Assembly: GCF_002422095.1 (NCBI RefSeq)
Contig: NZ_DITB01000054.1
Coordinates: 283 to 19,268, forward strand
DNA: 18,986 nucleotides
Source: Flavobacterium sp. UBA6195
GTDB lineage: Bacteria > Bacteroidota > Bacteroidia > Flavobacteriales > Flavobacteriaceae
Direction: 5' to 3'
Of the stretch, positions 1 through 6,266 are shown piece by piece (positions within the stretch are counted from its first letter, which is position 1; each line of letters opens with the position of its first letter). The translations under genes were made by a program, and so were the position numbers. The notes beneath the pieces were generated by a model. That model ran no database searches and had not been told where the DNA came from. It was given only the letters and a program-made list of their open reading frames with translations.

Positions 1-1067
1 TAGGTAGAGCACGTGGAAAAAACAACATGACAGGCGCTAATGATGAAAGAGAAAACACTTTAAATCAGTTATTAACAGAAATGGATGGTTTTGGAACCAA
101 TTCAAACGTAATTGTTTTAGCTGCCACCAACCGTGCCGATGTTTTAGACAAAGCATTATTACGTGCCGGTCGTTTTGACAGACAAATCTACGTGGATTTA
201 CCAGACATTAGAGAACGTAAAGAAATTTTTGAAGTACATTTAAAACCTTTGAAAAAATCAGAGGAATTAGATACCGAATTTTTAGCAAAACAAACTCCAG
301 GATTCTCAGGTGCTGATATTGCGAATGTTTGTAACGAAGCAGCATTAATTGCAGCTCGTAAAGACAAAAAAGCGGTAGACAAACAAGACTTCTTAGATGC
401 TGTAGATAGAATTGTAGGAGGTTTAGAAAAGAAAAACAAAATAGTAACTCCTGATGAAAAACGCGCTATCGCAATTCACGAAGCAGGTCACGCAACTGTA
501 AGTTGGATGTTAGAACACGCTGCACCATTAGTAAAAGTAACAATTGTTCCTCGTGGACAAAGTTTAGGTGCTGCTTGGTATTTACCTGAAGAAAGACTGA
601 TTGTACGCCCAGAACAAATGTTAGACGAAATGTGTGCTACTATGGGTGGCCGTGCTGCTGAGAAAGTAATTTTTAATAAAATTTCAACCGGAGCTTTAAG
701 CGATTTAGAGAAAGTTACACGTCAAGCAAGAGCAATGGTAACGATTTATGGATTGAATGATAAGCTTGGAAACATCACCTATTACGATTCAACAGGACAA
801 TCTGACTATAATTTTTCGAAACCATATTCTGAAGAAACAGCAAAAGTTATCGATACTGAAATTTCGAAATTGATTGAAGAACAGTATAACAGAGCGATTC
901 ATCTTTTAGAAACCAATAAAGAAAAATTAGTCCAATTAGCTGATATTCTTATTGAAAAAGAGGTAATTTTTAAAGATGATTTAGAAAATATATTCGGAAA
1001 AAGACCTTTTGATAAAGAATCCAATATAACTCCTGAAATTTCAATAGATAATACTGTTTCAGAATAA
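1..1067 (+). CDS. ftsH: ATP-dependent zinc metalloprotease FtsH, C-terminal part (5' end outside window)
   Basis: FtsH is a membrane-anchored hexameric AAA+ protease that unfolds and degrades damaged or regulatory membrane and cytosolic proteins. The reading frame is open from base 3 with no start, so this is the last ~355 residues of a protein usually near 640; the membrane segments and Walker A/B lie upstream. Visible are the AAA second region of homology (TNRADVLDKALLRAGRFDRQ, arginine-finger area), the M41 zinc site HEAGH at bases 477-491, and the third zinc ligand Asp in the ALSDLEK segment (bases 702-704). The acidic, poorly conserved tail is normal for flavobacterial FtsH. The ATG at 27 is an internal methionine, not the start. 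A strong hairpin terminator follows, so it is not transcribed together with the next genes. Identification is essentially certain. Confidence 0.97.
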   Translation, partial: GRARGKNNMTGANDERENTLNQLLTEMDGFGTNSNVIVLAATNRADVLDKALLRAGRFDRQIYVDLPDIRERKEIFEVHLKPLKKSEELDTEFLAKQTPGFSGADIANVCNEAALIAARKDKKAVDKQDFLDAVDRIVGGLEKKNKIVTPDEKRAIAIHEAGHATVSWMLEHAAPLVKVTIVPRGQSLGAAWYLPEERLIVRPEQMLDEMCATMGGRAAEKVIFNKISTGALSDLEKVTRQARAMVTIYGLNDKLGNITYYDSTGQSDYNFSKPYSEETAKVIDTEISKLIEEQYNRAIHLLETNKEKLVQLADILIEKEVIFKDDLENIFGKRPFDKESNITPEISIDNTVSE

Positions 1068-1094
1068 GTAACTTATCAACAAAATAATATTAAT

Positions 1095-1136
1095 AAAAAT
1101 CTTAGTTCTTTAGGTTTAGAACTAAGATTTTTTTTA
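1095..1136 (+). terminator. Rho-independent terminator of ftsH
   Basis: An inverted repeat pairs CTTAGTTCT (1101-1109) with AGAACTAAG (1118-1126), extended by A/T pairs on both sides, with an 8-nt loop and a run of Ts after the stem. It lies about 30 nt after the ftsH stop. The T tract runs into the -7 box proposed for the next operon. Confidence 0.9.
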
Positions 1137-1142
1137 TCTTTG
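1135..1142 (+). promoter_or_regulatory. -7 box of the LUD-cdsA-psd-acbP-sod operon
   Basis: TATCTTTG matches the Bacteroidota -7 consensus TAnnTTTG exactly. It sits 30 nt before the ATG at 1173, which predicts a leader of roughly 26 nt. I see no good TTTG -33 element 19 nt upstream; that region is the ftsH terminator hairpin. The call rests on the -7 box and its position. Confidence 0.5.
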
Positions 1143-1172
1143 ATTTTCACAGTTTAAACCTGCTAAAGATAC

Positions 1173-1778
1173 ATGAGTCTTTTTAGAAAATTTTTTGGCA
1201 CACCATCGGAAGAGGAAGGCAATGACAAAAAACAAGAAATCAAGAGTCCTTACACTCCTGATTCTTCTTTACCAATCGATGAACAATTTACTTTCAATTT
1301 CAAAGGAAATGGAGGTAAATTTATTTATTGTGAAAATTTAAATGAAATTGCCGAGAATTTTGAAAACATATTAGCAGAGAATGATTGGTTTGAGTGTAAT
1401 GCTCAATGTTTTGACAATCGATTACTTTACTTACTTGACGACAATAAATTAACATACAACGATTCTACTAATCCCTTATTTTTTCTTTCTTCATGTGAAA
1501 ATTTAATTGCTGATGAAGGTTCAATTTTATTCTCATCCTATCAATTAAAGCATTTCAAACCGAATGAACTGCCTACAAACATGATTGTTTTTGCTACCAC
1601 TAGCCAAATTGTGAATAGTAAAAGTGATGGTTTGAGAAGAATAAAAAGTACACACGAAAAAAATTATCCCTCAAATATTACAACCATAAAATACTTTGAA
1701 GAAGTAAAAGAACAAGATTTTTTACACTATGGTAGTTGTCACAAAAATCTTTACTTACTTCTTTTAGAAGATTTATAA
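1173..1778 (+). CDS. LUD (LutC/YkgG-type) domain protein
   Basis: This 201-residue protein resembles the LUD family (LutC/YkgG), whose best-known members take part in lactate utilization, usually beside the iron-sulfur proteins LutA and LutB. The resemblance is clearest from about residue 115 on: 'ADEGSILFSS', then the 'LPTNMIVFATTSQIV' core strand and a helix-rich end. The first ~45 residues are charged and probably flexible. No lutA or lutB is nearby; the gene is first in an operon with cdsA and psd, and its stop is followed after two bases by the cdsA ATG. A role in lactate oxidation is therefore doubtful, and its real substrate is unknown. A lone LUD gene between ftsH and cdsA is, as far as I know, a recurring flavobacterial arrangement. 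The family call is fairly safe; the function is open. Confidence 0.75.
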   Translation: MSLFRKFFGTPSEEEGNDKKQEIKSPYTPDSSLPIDEQFTFNFKGNGGKFIYCENLNEIAENFENILAENDWFECNAQCFDNRLLYLLDDNKLTYNDSTNPLFFLSSCENLIADEGSILFSSYQLKHFKPNELPTNMIVFATTSQIVNSKSDGLRRIKSTHEKNYPSNITTIKYFEEVKEQDFLHYGSCHKNLYLLLLEDL

Positions 1779-1780
1779 TA

Positions 1781-2587
1781 ATGAACGAAACGCTAAAAAG
1801 AGCATTATCTGGAGCCGTTTATGTTGTATTACTTTTAGGCTGCATTTCTTATTCTAGAGAGGGTTTAGCAATTCTTTTTGGTGCCTTTTTAGTGATTGGA
1901 GTTTACGAATTTTGTAAAATGTGTGGATTAAACTTTTACTTAAGTATTCCCATTGCAGCTAGTTCCTACTTCATCTTTTGGAATAAAAATTCAGATATCT
2001 ATTTAAATACTGCTTTAACTGCTATTTCTATTGTAACTTCTATCAAATTATTACTTTATTTATTCAATGCGAACAAGTCTAATTTTAAAATTTACACGAG
2101 ATATTTTCTTTTGTTTGGCTATGTAATTCTTCCTTTTATATTAGCAAATTATGTTGCAATGGGAATTAAAGGCTACAATCCTAAAATTTTAATTTCTATC
2201 ATCGTTTTAATTTGGACAAACGACACATTCGCATACTTAGTTGGAAAAAACATAGGTAAAAACAAACTTTTCCCAAGTGTTTCTCCTAAAAAAACAATTG
2301 AAGGTTTTGTAGGTGGATTAGTATTTACTGTAATCGTTGGAGCTTTGCTAGCTAATTATTACATGATGGCATCCGCACTTTACATTTGGATTGTTATTGC
2401 TGCAATTGTTAGTATTTTCAGCACATTAGGTGATTTAATCGAATCAAAATTAAAACGAGTTGCTGGCATAAAAGACACCGGAAATATAATGCCTGGTCAC
2501 GGAGGTATACTAGATCGACTAGATAGTATTATATTTGTAATTCCTTTTATTAATTTATTTTATTTAATTTTATACTATGTTTCATAA
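1781..2587 (+). CDS. cdsA: Phosphatidate cytidylyltransferase (CDP-diglyceride synthase)
   Basis: CdsA converts phosphatidic acid and CTP to CDP-diacylglycerol at the inner membrane, the branch point to phosphatidylserine/phosphatidylethanolamine and to acidic phospholipids. The 268-residue protein is hydrophobic with about seven or eight membrane segments. Near its C-terminus it carries the full family signature S-x-x-K-R-x4-K-D-x-G-x2-x-P-G-H-G-G-x-x-D-R-x-D (SKLKRVAGIKDTGNIMPGHG, then GILDRLD), which holds the metal- and substrate-binding acidic residues. I chose the ATG at 1781, two bases after the preceding stop; the frame can be opened earlier only with a TTG at 1736 inside the LUD gene, which would add 15 residues not typical of the family. 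The last codons overlap the psd start by 11 bp, so expression is probably coupled. Confidence 0.96.
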   Translation: MNETLKRALSGAVYVVLLLGCISYSREGLAILFGAFLVIGVYEFCKMCGLNFYLSIPIAASSYFIFWNKNSDIYLNTALTAISIVTSIKLLLYLFNANKSNFKIYTRYFLLFGYVILPFILANYVAMGIKGYNPKILISIIVLIWTNDTFAYLVGKNIGKNKLFPSVSPKKTIEGFVGGLVFTVIVGALLANYYMMASALYIWIVIAAIVSIFSTLGDLIESKLKRVAGIKDTGNIMPGHGGILDRLDSIIFVIPFINLFYLILYYVS

Positions 2588-3230
2588 AGAAGGCGCTAAA
2601 ATCATTCTAATTACCCTACTATTAGTTGTTGGGATTATTTTCTTAACTGATGCATTTGTTTCAATAAATTGGTTACGAACTGCTTTATATTTGTTTGCTT
2701 TGGTAATTTTAATTTTGGTTTTACAGTTTTTCAGAAACCCAACTCGTGTTGCAGACAATAGTGACAATCATATTTTAGCTCCTGTTGATGGAAAAGTGGT
2801 GGTAATTGAAGAAGTTTTTGAACCTGAATATTTCAAAGATAAACGTTTGATGGTTTCTATCTTCATGTCGCCTATCAACGTTCACGTTACGCGTTATTGC
2901 GTAAACGGAATTGTAAAATACAGCAAATATCACCCTGGAAAATACTTAGTAGCTTGGCATCCAAAAGCAAGTGAAGAAAATGAAAGAACTACTGTTGTTA
3001 TTAATAACAGAATATATGGCGAAATATTATATCGTCAAATTGCAGGTGCTTTAGCAAGACGAATTGTAAATTATGCTCAAGAAGGCATGCGAGTTGTTCA
3101 AGGCAAAGATGCTGGATTCATTAAATTTGGTTCAAGAGTAGATATTTATTTACCATTAGGAACAGAAATTAACGTAAAATTAGGTGATAAAGCTATCGGA
3201 AATAAAACTATTATTAGTAAAAAGGCATAG
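2577..3230 (+). CDS. psd: Phosphatidylserine decarboxylase proenzyme
   Basis: Psd decarboxylates phosphatidylserine to phosphatidylethanolamine, the main Bacteroidota phospholipid. It is a membrane-associated pyruvoyl enzyme made by self-cleavage of a proenzyme. The 217 residues fit the short Psd class. Two hydrophobic segments lie near residues 8-25 and 31-50, followed by 'APVDGKVVVIEEV' and the conserved 'MSPINVHVTRYCVNG' block with a catalytic histidine. The cleavage site is the FGS motif at Gly185-Ser186 (KFGSRVD); Ser186 would become the pyruvoyl group, leaving a small alpha chain of about 32 residues. The ATG lies inside the end of cdsA (11-bp overlap), which fits translational coupling of two enzymes in one pathway. 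Phosphatidylserine synthase, the step between them, is not in this window. Confidence 0.96.
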   Translation: MFHKEGAKIILITLLLVVGIIFLTDAFVSINWLRTALYLFALVILILVLQFFRNPTRVADNSDNHILAPVDGKVVVIEEVFEPEYFKDKRLMVSIFMSPINVHVTRYCVNGIVKYSKYHPGKYLVAWHPKASEENERTTVVINNRIYGEILYRQIAGALARRIVNYAQEGMRVVQGKDAGFIKFGSRVDIYLPLGTEINVKLGDKAIGNKTIISKKA

Positions 3231-3233
3231 ATA

Positions 3234-3515
3234 ATGAGCGAAAAGGATTTAAATACATTATTTGATGAAGCATTTGCTAATGCGCAATTGATTCCACAAG
3301 AATCAGTGCCTCACGATGTGCAATTGATATTGTATGGTTTGTACAAACAAGCTACTTCCGAAACGACCAACTCACTATTATTTCAAAACCCACAAGATAT
3401 CATAAATGCTTTCAAACTTAACGCTTGGATGCAAGTAAAACATTTAACTGTTACGGAAGCTAAAAGCGAATATATTCGAATTATAAACGAATTATTAAAA
3501 GAACGAAATCTATAA
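3234..3515 (+). CDS. Acyl-CoA-binding protein (ACBP family)
   Basis: This 93-residue all-helical protein matches the acyl-CoA-binding protein family, which binds long-chain acyl-CoA esters in the cytoplasm with high affinity. The family pattern is visible: an N-terminal helix ('LNTLFDEAFANAQL'), the ligand-site stretch 'LILYGLYKQAT', then the 'INAFKLNAWMQVKHLTVTEA' helix and the final 'YIRIINELL' helix. Its length is typical. The gene starts three bases after the psd stop, within the phospholipid operon, so a role in supplying or buffering acyl-CoA for lipid metabolism is a reasonable inference. ACBP is common in eukaryotes but patchy in bacteria; flavobacteria are among those that have it. 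Confidence 0.88.
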   Translation: MSEKDLNTLFDEAFANAQLIPQESVPHDVQLILYGLYKQATSETTNSLLFQNPQDIINAFKLNAWMQVKHLTVTEAKSEYIRIINELLKERNL

Positions 3516-3527
3516 ATAACTACTATC

Positions 3528-4301
3528 ATGAAAAAGTCTTTGTTGTGGATAGCTTGTGTATCGCTAATGATAACAAGTTGTAAAAAAGAAAACGATCTCG
3601 TTGAAGTAAAAATTCCAGATCCTGAAGTAGAAACTAAAATTTCGGCTCTAGGAAACCCTGCAGATGTTAAAGTTACTGAAGGCGGTATTTTCCAAATGCG
3701 AGGATTAAAATATACTTATGATGAATTAGAACCTCATATTGATGGTCGTACTATGGAAATCCACTATTCAAAACATCATTTAGGTTACGCAAACAAACTA
3801 AACAAAGCCGTAATTGGAACCGATTTAGAACTAAAAACCGTTGAAGATATTCTAAAAAACTTAGACGTAAACAATAAAGAAATCCGAAATAATGCTGGTG
3901 GCTACTACAACCACAATTTGTTTTTCGAAATATTAAATCCAAAAGGTGGTGGCACTCCAAAAGGCGCTTTAGCAGAAGCTATTACTGCCGAAATGGGTTC
4001 GTTTGACAATTTACAAAAACAACTTACCGATGCTGCATCAGGACAATTTGGAAGTGGATGGGCATGGCTAGTAGTTACTCGTGATGGGAAATTAGCCGTG
4101 ACTAGCACCGCTAATCAAGATAATCCACTAATGCCAAACGCTGAAGTTAGAGGTACTCCTATTTTAGCCATTGATGTTTGGGAACACGCTTACTACTTAC
4201 ACTATCAAAACAAACGTAATGAATATTTAACCTCTATTTTCAACGTAATTGATTGGAATGTAGTAAATGCTAAATATGAAACCGCAATTAGTAAAATTTA
4301 A
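3528..4301 (+). CDS. Superoxide dismutase, Fe/Mn family (Mn-type), exported lipoprotein
   Basis: The enzyme dismutates superoxide to oxygen and hydrogen peroxide. The 257-residue product starts with a lipoprotein signal peptide (lipobox MITSC, Cys18) and a linker to about residue 55, then a complete SOD domain. Metal ligands by family alignment are His79, His129, Asp216 and His220 (LAIDVWEHAYYLHY); His83 and Tyr87 are the second-shell pair. The outer-sphere Gln is in the C-terminal half (STANQDNPL, Gln197), the Mn-SOD pattern, not in the N-terminal half as in Fe-SOD. The usual GGHxNHxxFW block reads GGYYNHNLFF: ligand His129 is kept, but nearby His and Trp are replaced. Its location would be the cell envelope, not the cytoplasm. 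It begins 12 nt after the ACBP stop, so it is probably the last gene of the operon, and it is followed by a terminator. Function is firm; metal preference is inferred. Confidence 0.94.
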   Translation: MKKSLLWIACVSLMITSCKKENDLVEVKIPDPEVETKISALGNPADVKVTEGGIFQMRGLKYTYDELEPHIDGRTMEIHYSKHHLGYANKLNKAVIGTDLELKTVEDILKNLDVNNKEIRNNAGGYYNHNLFFEILNPKGGGTPKGALAEAITAEMGSFDNLQKQLTDAASGQFGSGWAWLVVTRDGKLAVTSTANQDNPLMPNAEVRGTPILAIDVWEHAYYLHYQNKRNEYLTSIFNVIDWNVVNAKYETAISKI

Positions 4302-4325
4302 TAATATTACTTTTAAATTTTTAAC

Positions 4326-4351
4326 GTCTAGCTTTTGCTAGACTTTTTTTT
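4326..4351 (+). terminator. Rho-independent terminator after the SOD gene
   Basis: A perfect 7-bp stem GTCTAGC/GCTAGAC with a TTTT loop is followed by eight Ts, 24 nt after the SOD stop. It closes the operon that starts at 1173. Confidence 0.93.
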
Positions 4352-4427
4352 CTGAAAAGCTGAAAAAAAAATGCATTTTAGTAAAAATATGCAGAAAAAC
4401 TACAGCAAGCATTCCAATAAAACCTCT

Positions 4428-4435
4428 TAATTTTG
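4428..4435 (+). promoter_or_regulatory. Candidate -7 box in the non-coding stretch after sod
   Basis: TAATTTTG fits TAnnTTTG exactly and lies downstream of the sod terminator, where no gene starts on this strand. It predicts transcription from about 4440 into the four inverted repeats at 4456-4612. No TTTG is present 19 nt upstream. Boxes like this also arise by chance in AT-rich DNA. Confidence 0.3.
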
Positions 4436-4439
4436 ACCT

Positions 4440-4650
4440 ATCTAAATTTAAATGCTTTCAAAACTGCATTCCTTACTTAAGTTTTGAAATGTTAGTGGTA
4501 ATTTAAGGGGTTAAAGTATGTCACTAACAATCTTTGCAACGATGAAAAATTGATTGCAAAAAACAAAGTACTAAAATTTGATAATTTAGGGGTAAATTAT
4601 CCTAGTTAGTACAACAAAAAATCCCAATCTTTCGATTGGGATTTCTTTTT
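4440..4650 (+). ncRNA. Candidate structured non-coding RNA with four consecutive hairpins
   Basis: This is most of the 366-bp gene-free stretch between sod and the regulator gene. I see no credible open reading frame. Four inverted repeats follow each other almost without gaps: TTTCAAAAC/GTTTTGAAA (4456-4489), GTTAGTG/CACTAAC (4491-4528), TTTGCAA/TTGCAAA (4533-4560) and GTACTAA/TTAGTAC (4568-4612). The second and fourth share a design: a 7-bp outer stem, an internal loop, an inner A/T stem (5 and 9 bp) and a GGGG apical loop (4507-4510 and 4589-4592). An exact -7 box lies just upstream and a hairpin with a T-rich tail ends the region. It could instead be a DNA-level element such as a decayed mobile-element end. 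I do not recognise it as a known RNA family. Confidence 0.33.
4616..4650. terminator. Bidirectional terminator, mainly for the minus-strand regulator gene
   Basis: The stem AAATCCCAATC/GATTGGGATTT (4619-4629 and 4634-4644) has a TTTC loop. On the minus strand it ends in six Ts, 24 nt past the stop of the regulator gene. On the plus strand the tail is TTTCTTTTT, so it can also end transcription from the left. An identical hairpin lies at 6229-6259. Confidence 0.88.
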
Positions 4651-4667
4651 CTAAAAACGCAATATTT

Positions 4668-5543
4668 TTATTCTCTAATCTCAAGCTTATACCCTTTTCC
4701 GCGAACCACTACAATATTAATATTAGGATCAAGTTCTAGTTTTTTTCTGAGTTTTGAGATGAACATGTCTAAACTGCGTCCTACAATAACGCCTTCGTCT
4801 TCCCAAATTTCTTTTTGGAGTCGACTTCTTTCTATTGTTTCGTTTGGCGATGAGGCAAAAATGAGCAATAAACGTGTTTCGGTTGCTGTTAGATCTATTG
4901 TTTCGCTATTAATTTCTAGTTGACGCTTTTGTACATCAAACACCACTGAACCAAAAGTAAACAACTTATTATCAATTTTAGGCAATTGTTTCTTAGGTTT
5001 TAATTTCCAAAAAACAAATCCAATAAATAGTAAAAACGCTAATCCTACTAAATAATATTTATAATTTGTTGTAACTACATCACTTGGTTTAAATTTGATA
5101 TTTATCTTATAACAAGCAATAGGTTGTTTTCTTCCCACACAAGCTAAAATATCTTCTTTCTTGTTTTTGGAAATAGCATATCCATAAGCAACACTCGAAT
5201 TATCACAATTAATTACATTTACAACATAATCAGTTACATAATAATCTTTAGCTAATAAACGTTGGGTAGTATTTACTAACGAATCGGTTACAAATGAAAA
5301 TTCTTTCTCAAAACTAATTTGGTATTCATTTTCAGCTATCTTTTTTATTGGAGGCACTCTCGATGTACTATCTCTCGATTGCAAAAGTACTTCATGTCCA
5401 ATTCTACGCAATAAAACTTCTCTTCTGGAAAGATCAAAATCGTTAGCATTATTAACAAAGAAAACCAATGAAATTAACACCAGTAATAGCAATGCAATTA
5501 TATATTTAATTTTCCCAAAAAGGAGTTTTTGTCTACTATTCAT
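4668..5543 (-). CDS. Membrane-anchored winged-helix transcriptional regulator
   Basis: This 291-residue protein has a transmembrane segment at about 14-31, an extracytoplasmic domain of about 130 residues with three cysteines (113, 135, 144), a second transmembrane segment at about 161-179, and a C-terminal OmpR/PhoB-type winged helix at about 193-290 (TATETRLLLIF; wing region VVVRGKGYKLEIRE). There is no receiver domain. This is a one-component design like ToxR or CadC, but with the DNA-binding domain at the C-terminus. The periplasmic part probably senses a signal and changes DNA binding directly; the signal is unknown. The gene is divergent from a small exported protein 108 bp away, so regulation of that neighbour and of itself is a natural inference. 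The domain call is strong; the targets are inferred. Confidence 0.85.
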   Translation of the reverse strand: MNSRQKLLFGKIKYIIALLLLVLISLVFFVNNANDFDLSRREVLLRRIGHEVLLQSRDSTSRVPPIKKIAENEYQISFEKEFSFVTDSLVNTTQRLLAKDYYVTDYVVNVINCDNSSVAYGYAISKNKKEDILACVGRKQPIACYKINIKFKPSDVVTTNYKYYLVGLAFLLFIGFVFWKLKPKKQLPKIDNKLFTFGSVVFDVQKRQLEINSETIDLTATETRLLLIFASSPNETIERSRLQKEIWEDEGVIVGRSLDMFISKLRKKLELDPNINIVVVRGKGYKLEIRE

Positions 5544-5558
5544 AGTGTCAATTAATTA

Positions 5559-5625
5559 TTTACAAAGTTTACATTTTTATTTACAATCCCAATCGTTCTA
5601 ACAAAAAATTATGAATGTAAATTCG
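5559..5625. promoter_or_regulatory. Divergent promoter region with repeated TTTACA motifs
   Basis: For the minus-strand regulator, AAACTTTG (5563-5570, minus sense) is one base off TAnnTTTG, and a TTG lies 19 nt upstream (5590-5592), giving a leader of about 15 nt. For the plus-strand gene, TAAATTCG (5618-5625) is one base off the consensus. Between them TTTACA occurs three times on the plus strand (5559, 5568, 5580) and once inverted as TGTAAA (5616-5621). OmpR-type winged helices usually bind direct repeats, so these are candidate operator half-sites. Confidence 0.4.
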
Positions 5626-5651
5626 TGTAATCAATTTAAAAAGTGAAAATT

Positions 5652-6212
5652 ATGAAAAAAACAATTTATGTTCTAATCTTTTCATTGGTTGTGATAAGTG
5701 GATTTGTATTTAGCTTTTCAACTTTTGCCAATAGCTCAGATGCTAATAGTGAAATTGAAATCGACACTAAAATTTCTTCAAAACCGTTATACAATTTAGA
5801 GAAAAGAAAAAAATGGGAAGCTTCACCAGATGGTATAAAATTTAATGATTGGAAAAACTCGCCAGAAGGTAAAAAAGTACAAGGTAGTTATGACAAAATA
5901 AAAAAAGAAATAGAAGCGTATGCTGAAATGGAAGCTGTGGTTACATCGGTAACTTTTCAACTTCCAACTACAAATCCGTCTAGTCCAAAATGGTTAGTTG
6001 TGAAAATTAATGACGAAGATTACATGATGCAATTTATACCTGAGGATTTTCAGAAATTGAATAGCCTAAAAGTTAACGACAAAATAATTATCAAAAGCCG
6101 AAGCGCTGGTTTTTCCAATAATCATCCTTATTTGATTTTATCAAGCAATTATATTGAACACAATAATACGGTGCTTTTTGAACGCGATTTGAGTAAGAAT
6201 GATGGTTGTTAA
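5652..6212 (+). CDS. Exported protein of unknown function
   Basis: This 186-residue protein has a clear Sec signal peptide (KK start, hydrophobic core, likely cleavage after STFA, before NSSD), so it should be periplasmic or secreted. The mature part is Lys/Glu rich. It contains two short similar helical turns, 'WEASPDGIKFNDW' and 'WKNSPEGKKVQGSY', then a stretch rich in beta strands from about residue 90 ('AVVTSVTFQLPTT...WLVVKINDEDYMMQFIPEDF...LKVNDKIIIKSRSAGF'), which could be a small OB-like or beta-barrel domain. It ends in a Cys. I do not recognise the family. I use the ATG at 5652; a GTG at 5643 would only add three residues. It is divergent from the membrane-bound regulator at 4668-5543 and may be its target or signalling partner. 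Confidence 0.75.
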   Translation: MKKTIYVLIFSLVVISGFVFSFSTFANSSDANSEIEIDTKISSKPLYNLEKRKKWEASPDGIKFNDWKNSPEGKKVQGSYDKIKKEIEAYAEMEAVVTSVTFQLPTTNPSSPKWLVVKINDEDYMMQFIPEDFQKLNSLKVNDKIIIKSRSAGFSNNHPYLILSSNYIEHNNTVLFERDLSKNDGC

Positions 6213-6228
6213 GAATTGAGAAACAATA

Positions 6229-6262
6229 AAAAAATCCCAATCTTTCGATTGGGATTTCTATT
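6229..6262. terminator. Bidirectional terminator between convergent genes
   Basis: The stem AAATCCCAATC/GATTGGGATTT (6232-6242 and 6247-6257), loop TTTC, serves the exported protein (plus strand) and glutamine synthetase (minus strand; seven Ts on that strand). It lies 9 nt past the glutamine synthetase stop. The hairpin and flanks are identical over 31 nt to the terminator at 4616-4646. Confidence 0.9.
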
Positions 6263-6266
6263 TTAA

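Noticed and set aside
1736..1780. N-terminal extension of CdsA from a TTG inside the LUD gene
   Set aside because: Adds 15 residues unlike the family; the ATG at 1781 sits directly after the upstream stop, as expected in a tight operon.
4371..4430. 19-residue frame beginning MHFSKNMQKNY after the sod terminator
   Set aside because: Too short, no promoter in front, and it overlaps the start of the hairpin region; nothing supports translation.
4440..4650. Reading the four hairpins as a CRISPR array, tRNA cluster or known insertion sequence end
   Set aside because: The repeats differ in sequence and length, no cloverleaf or CCA-type structure is present, and no transposase fragment or target duplication is visible.
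4636..4923. 95-codon open frame on the plus strand opposite the regulator gene
   Set aside because: It is antisense to the well-supported winged-helix coding region, has low-complexity Ser/Phe/Leu content, and starts inside a terminator hairpin.
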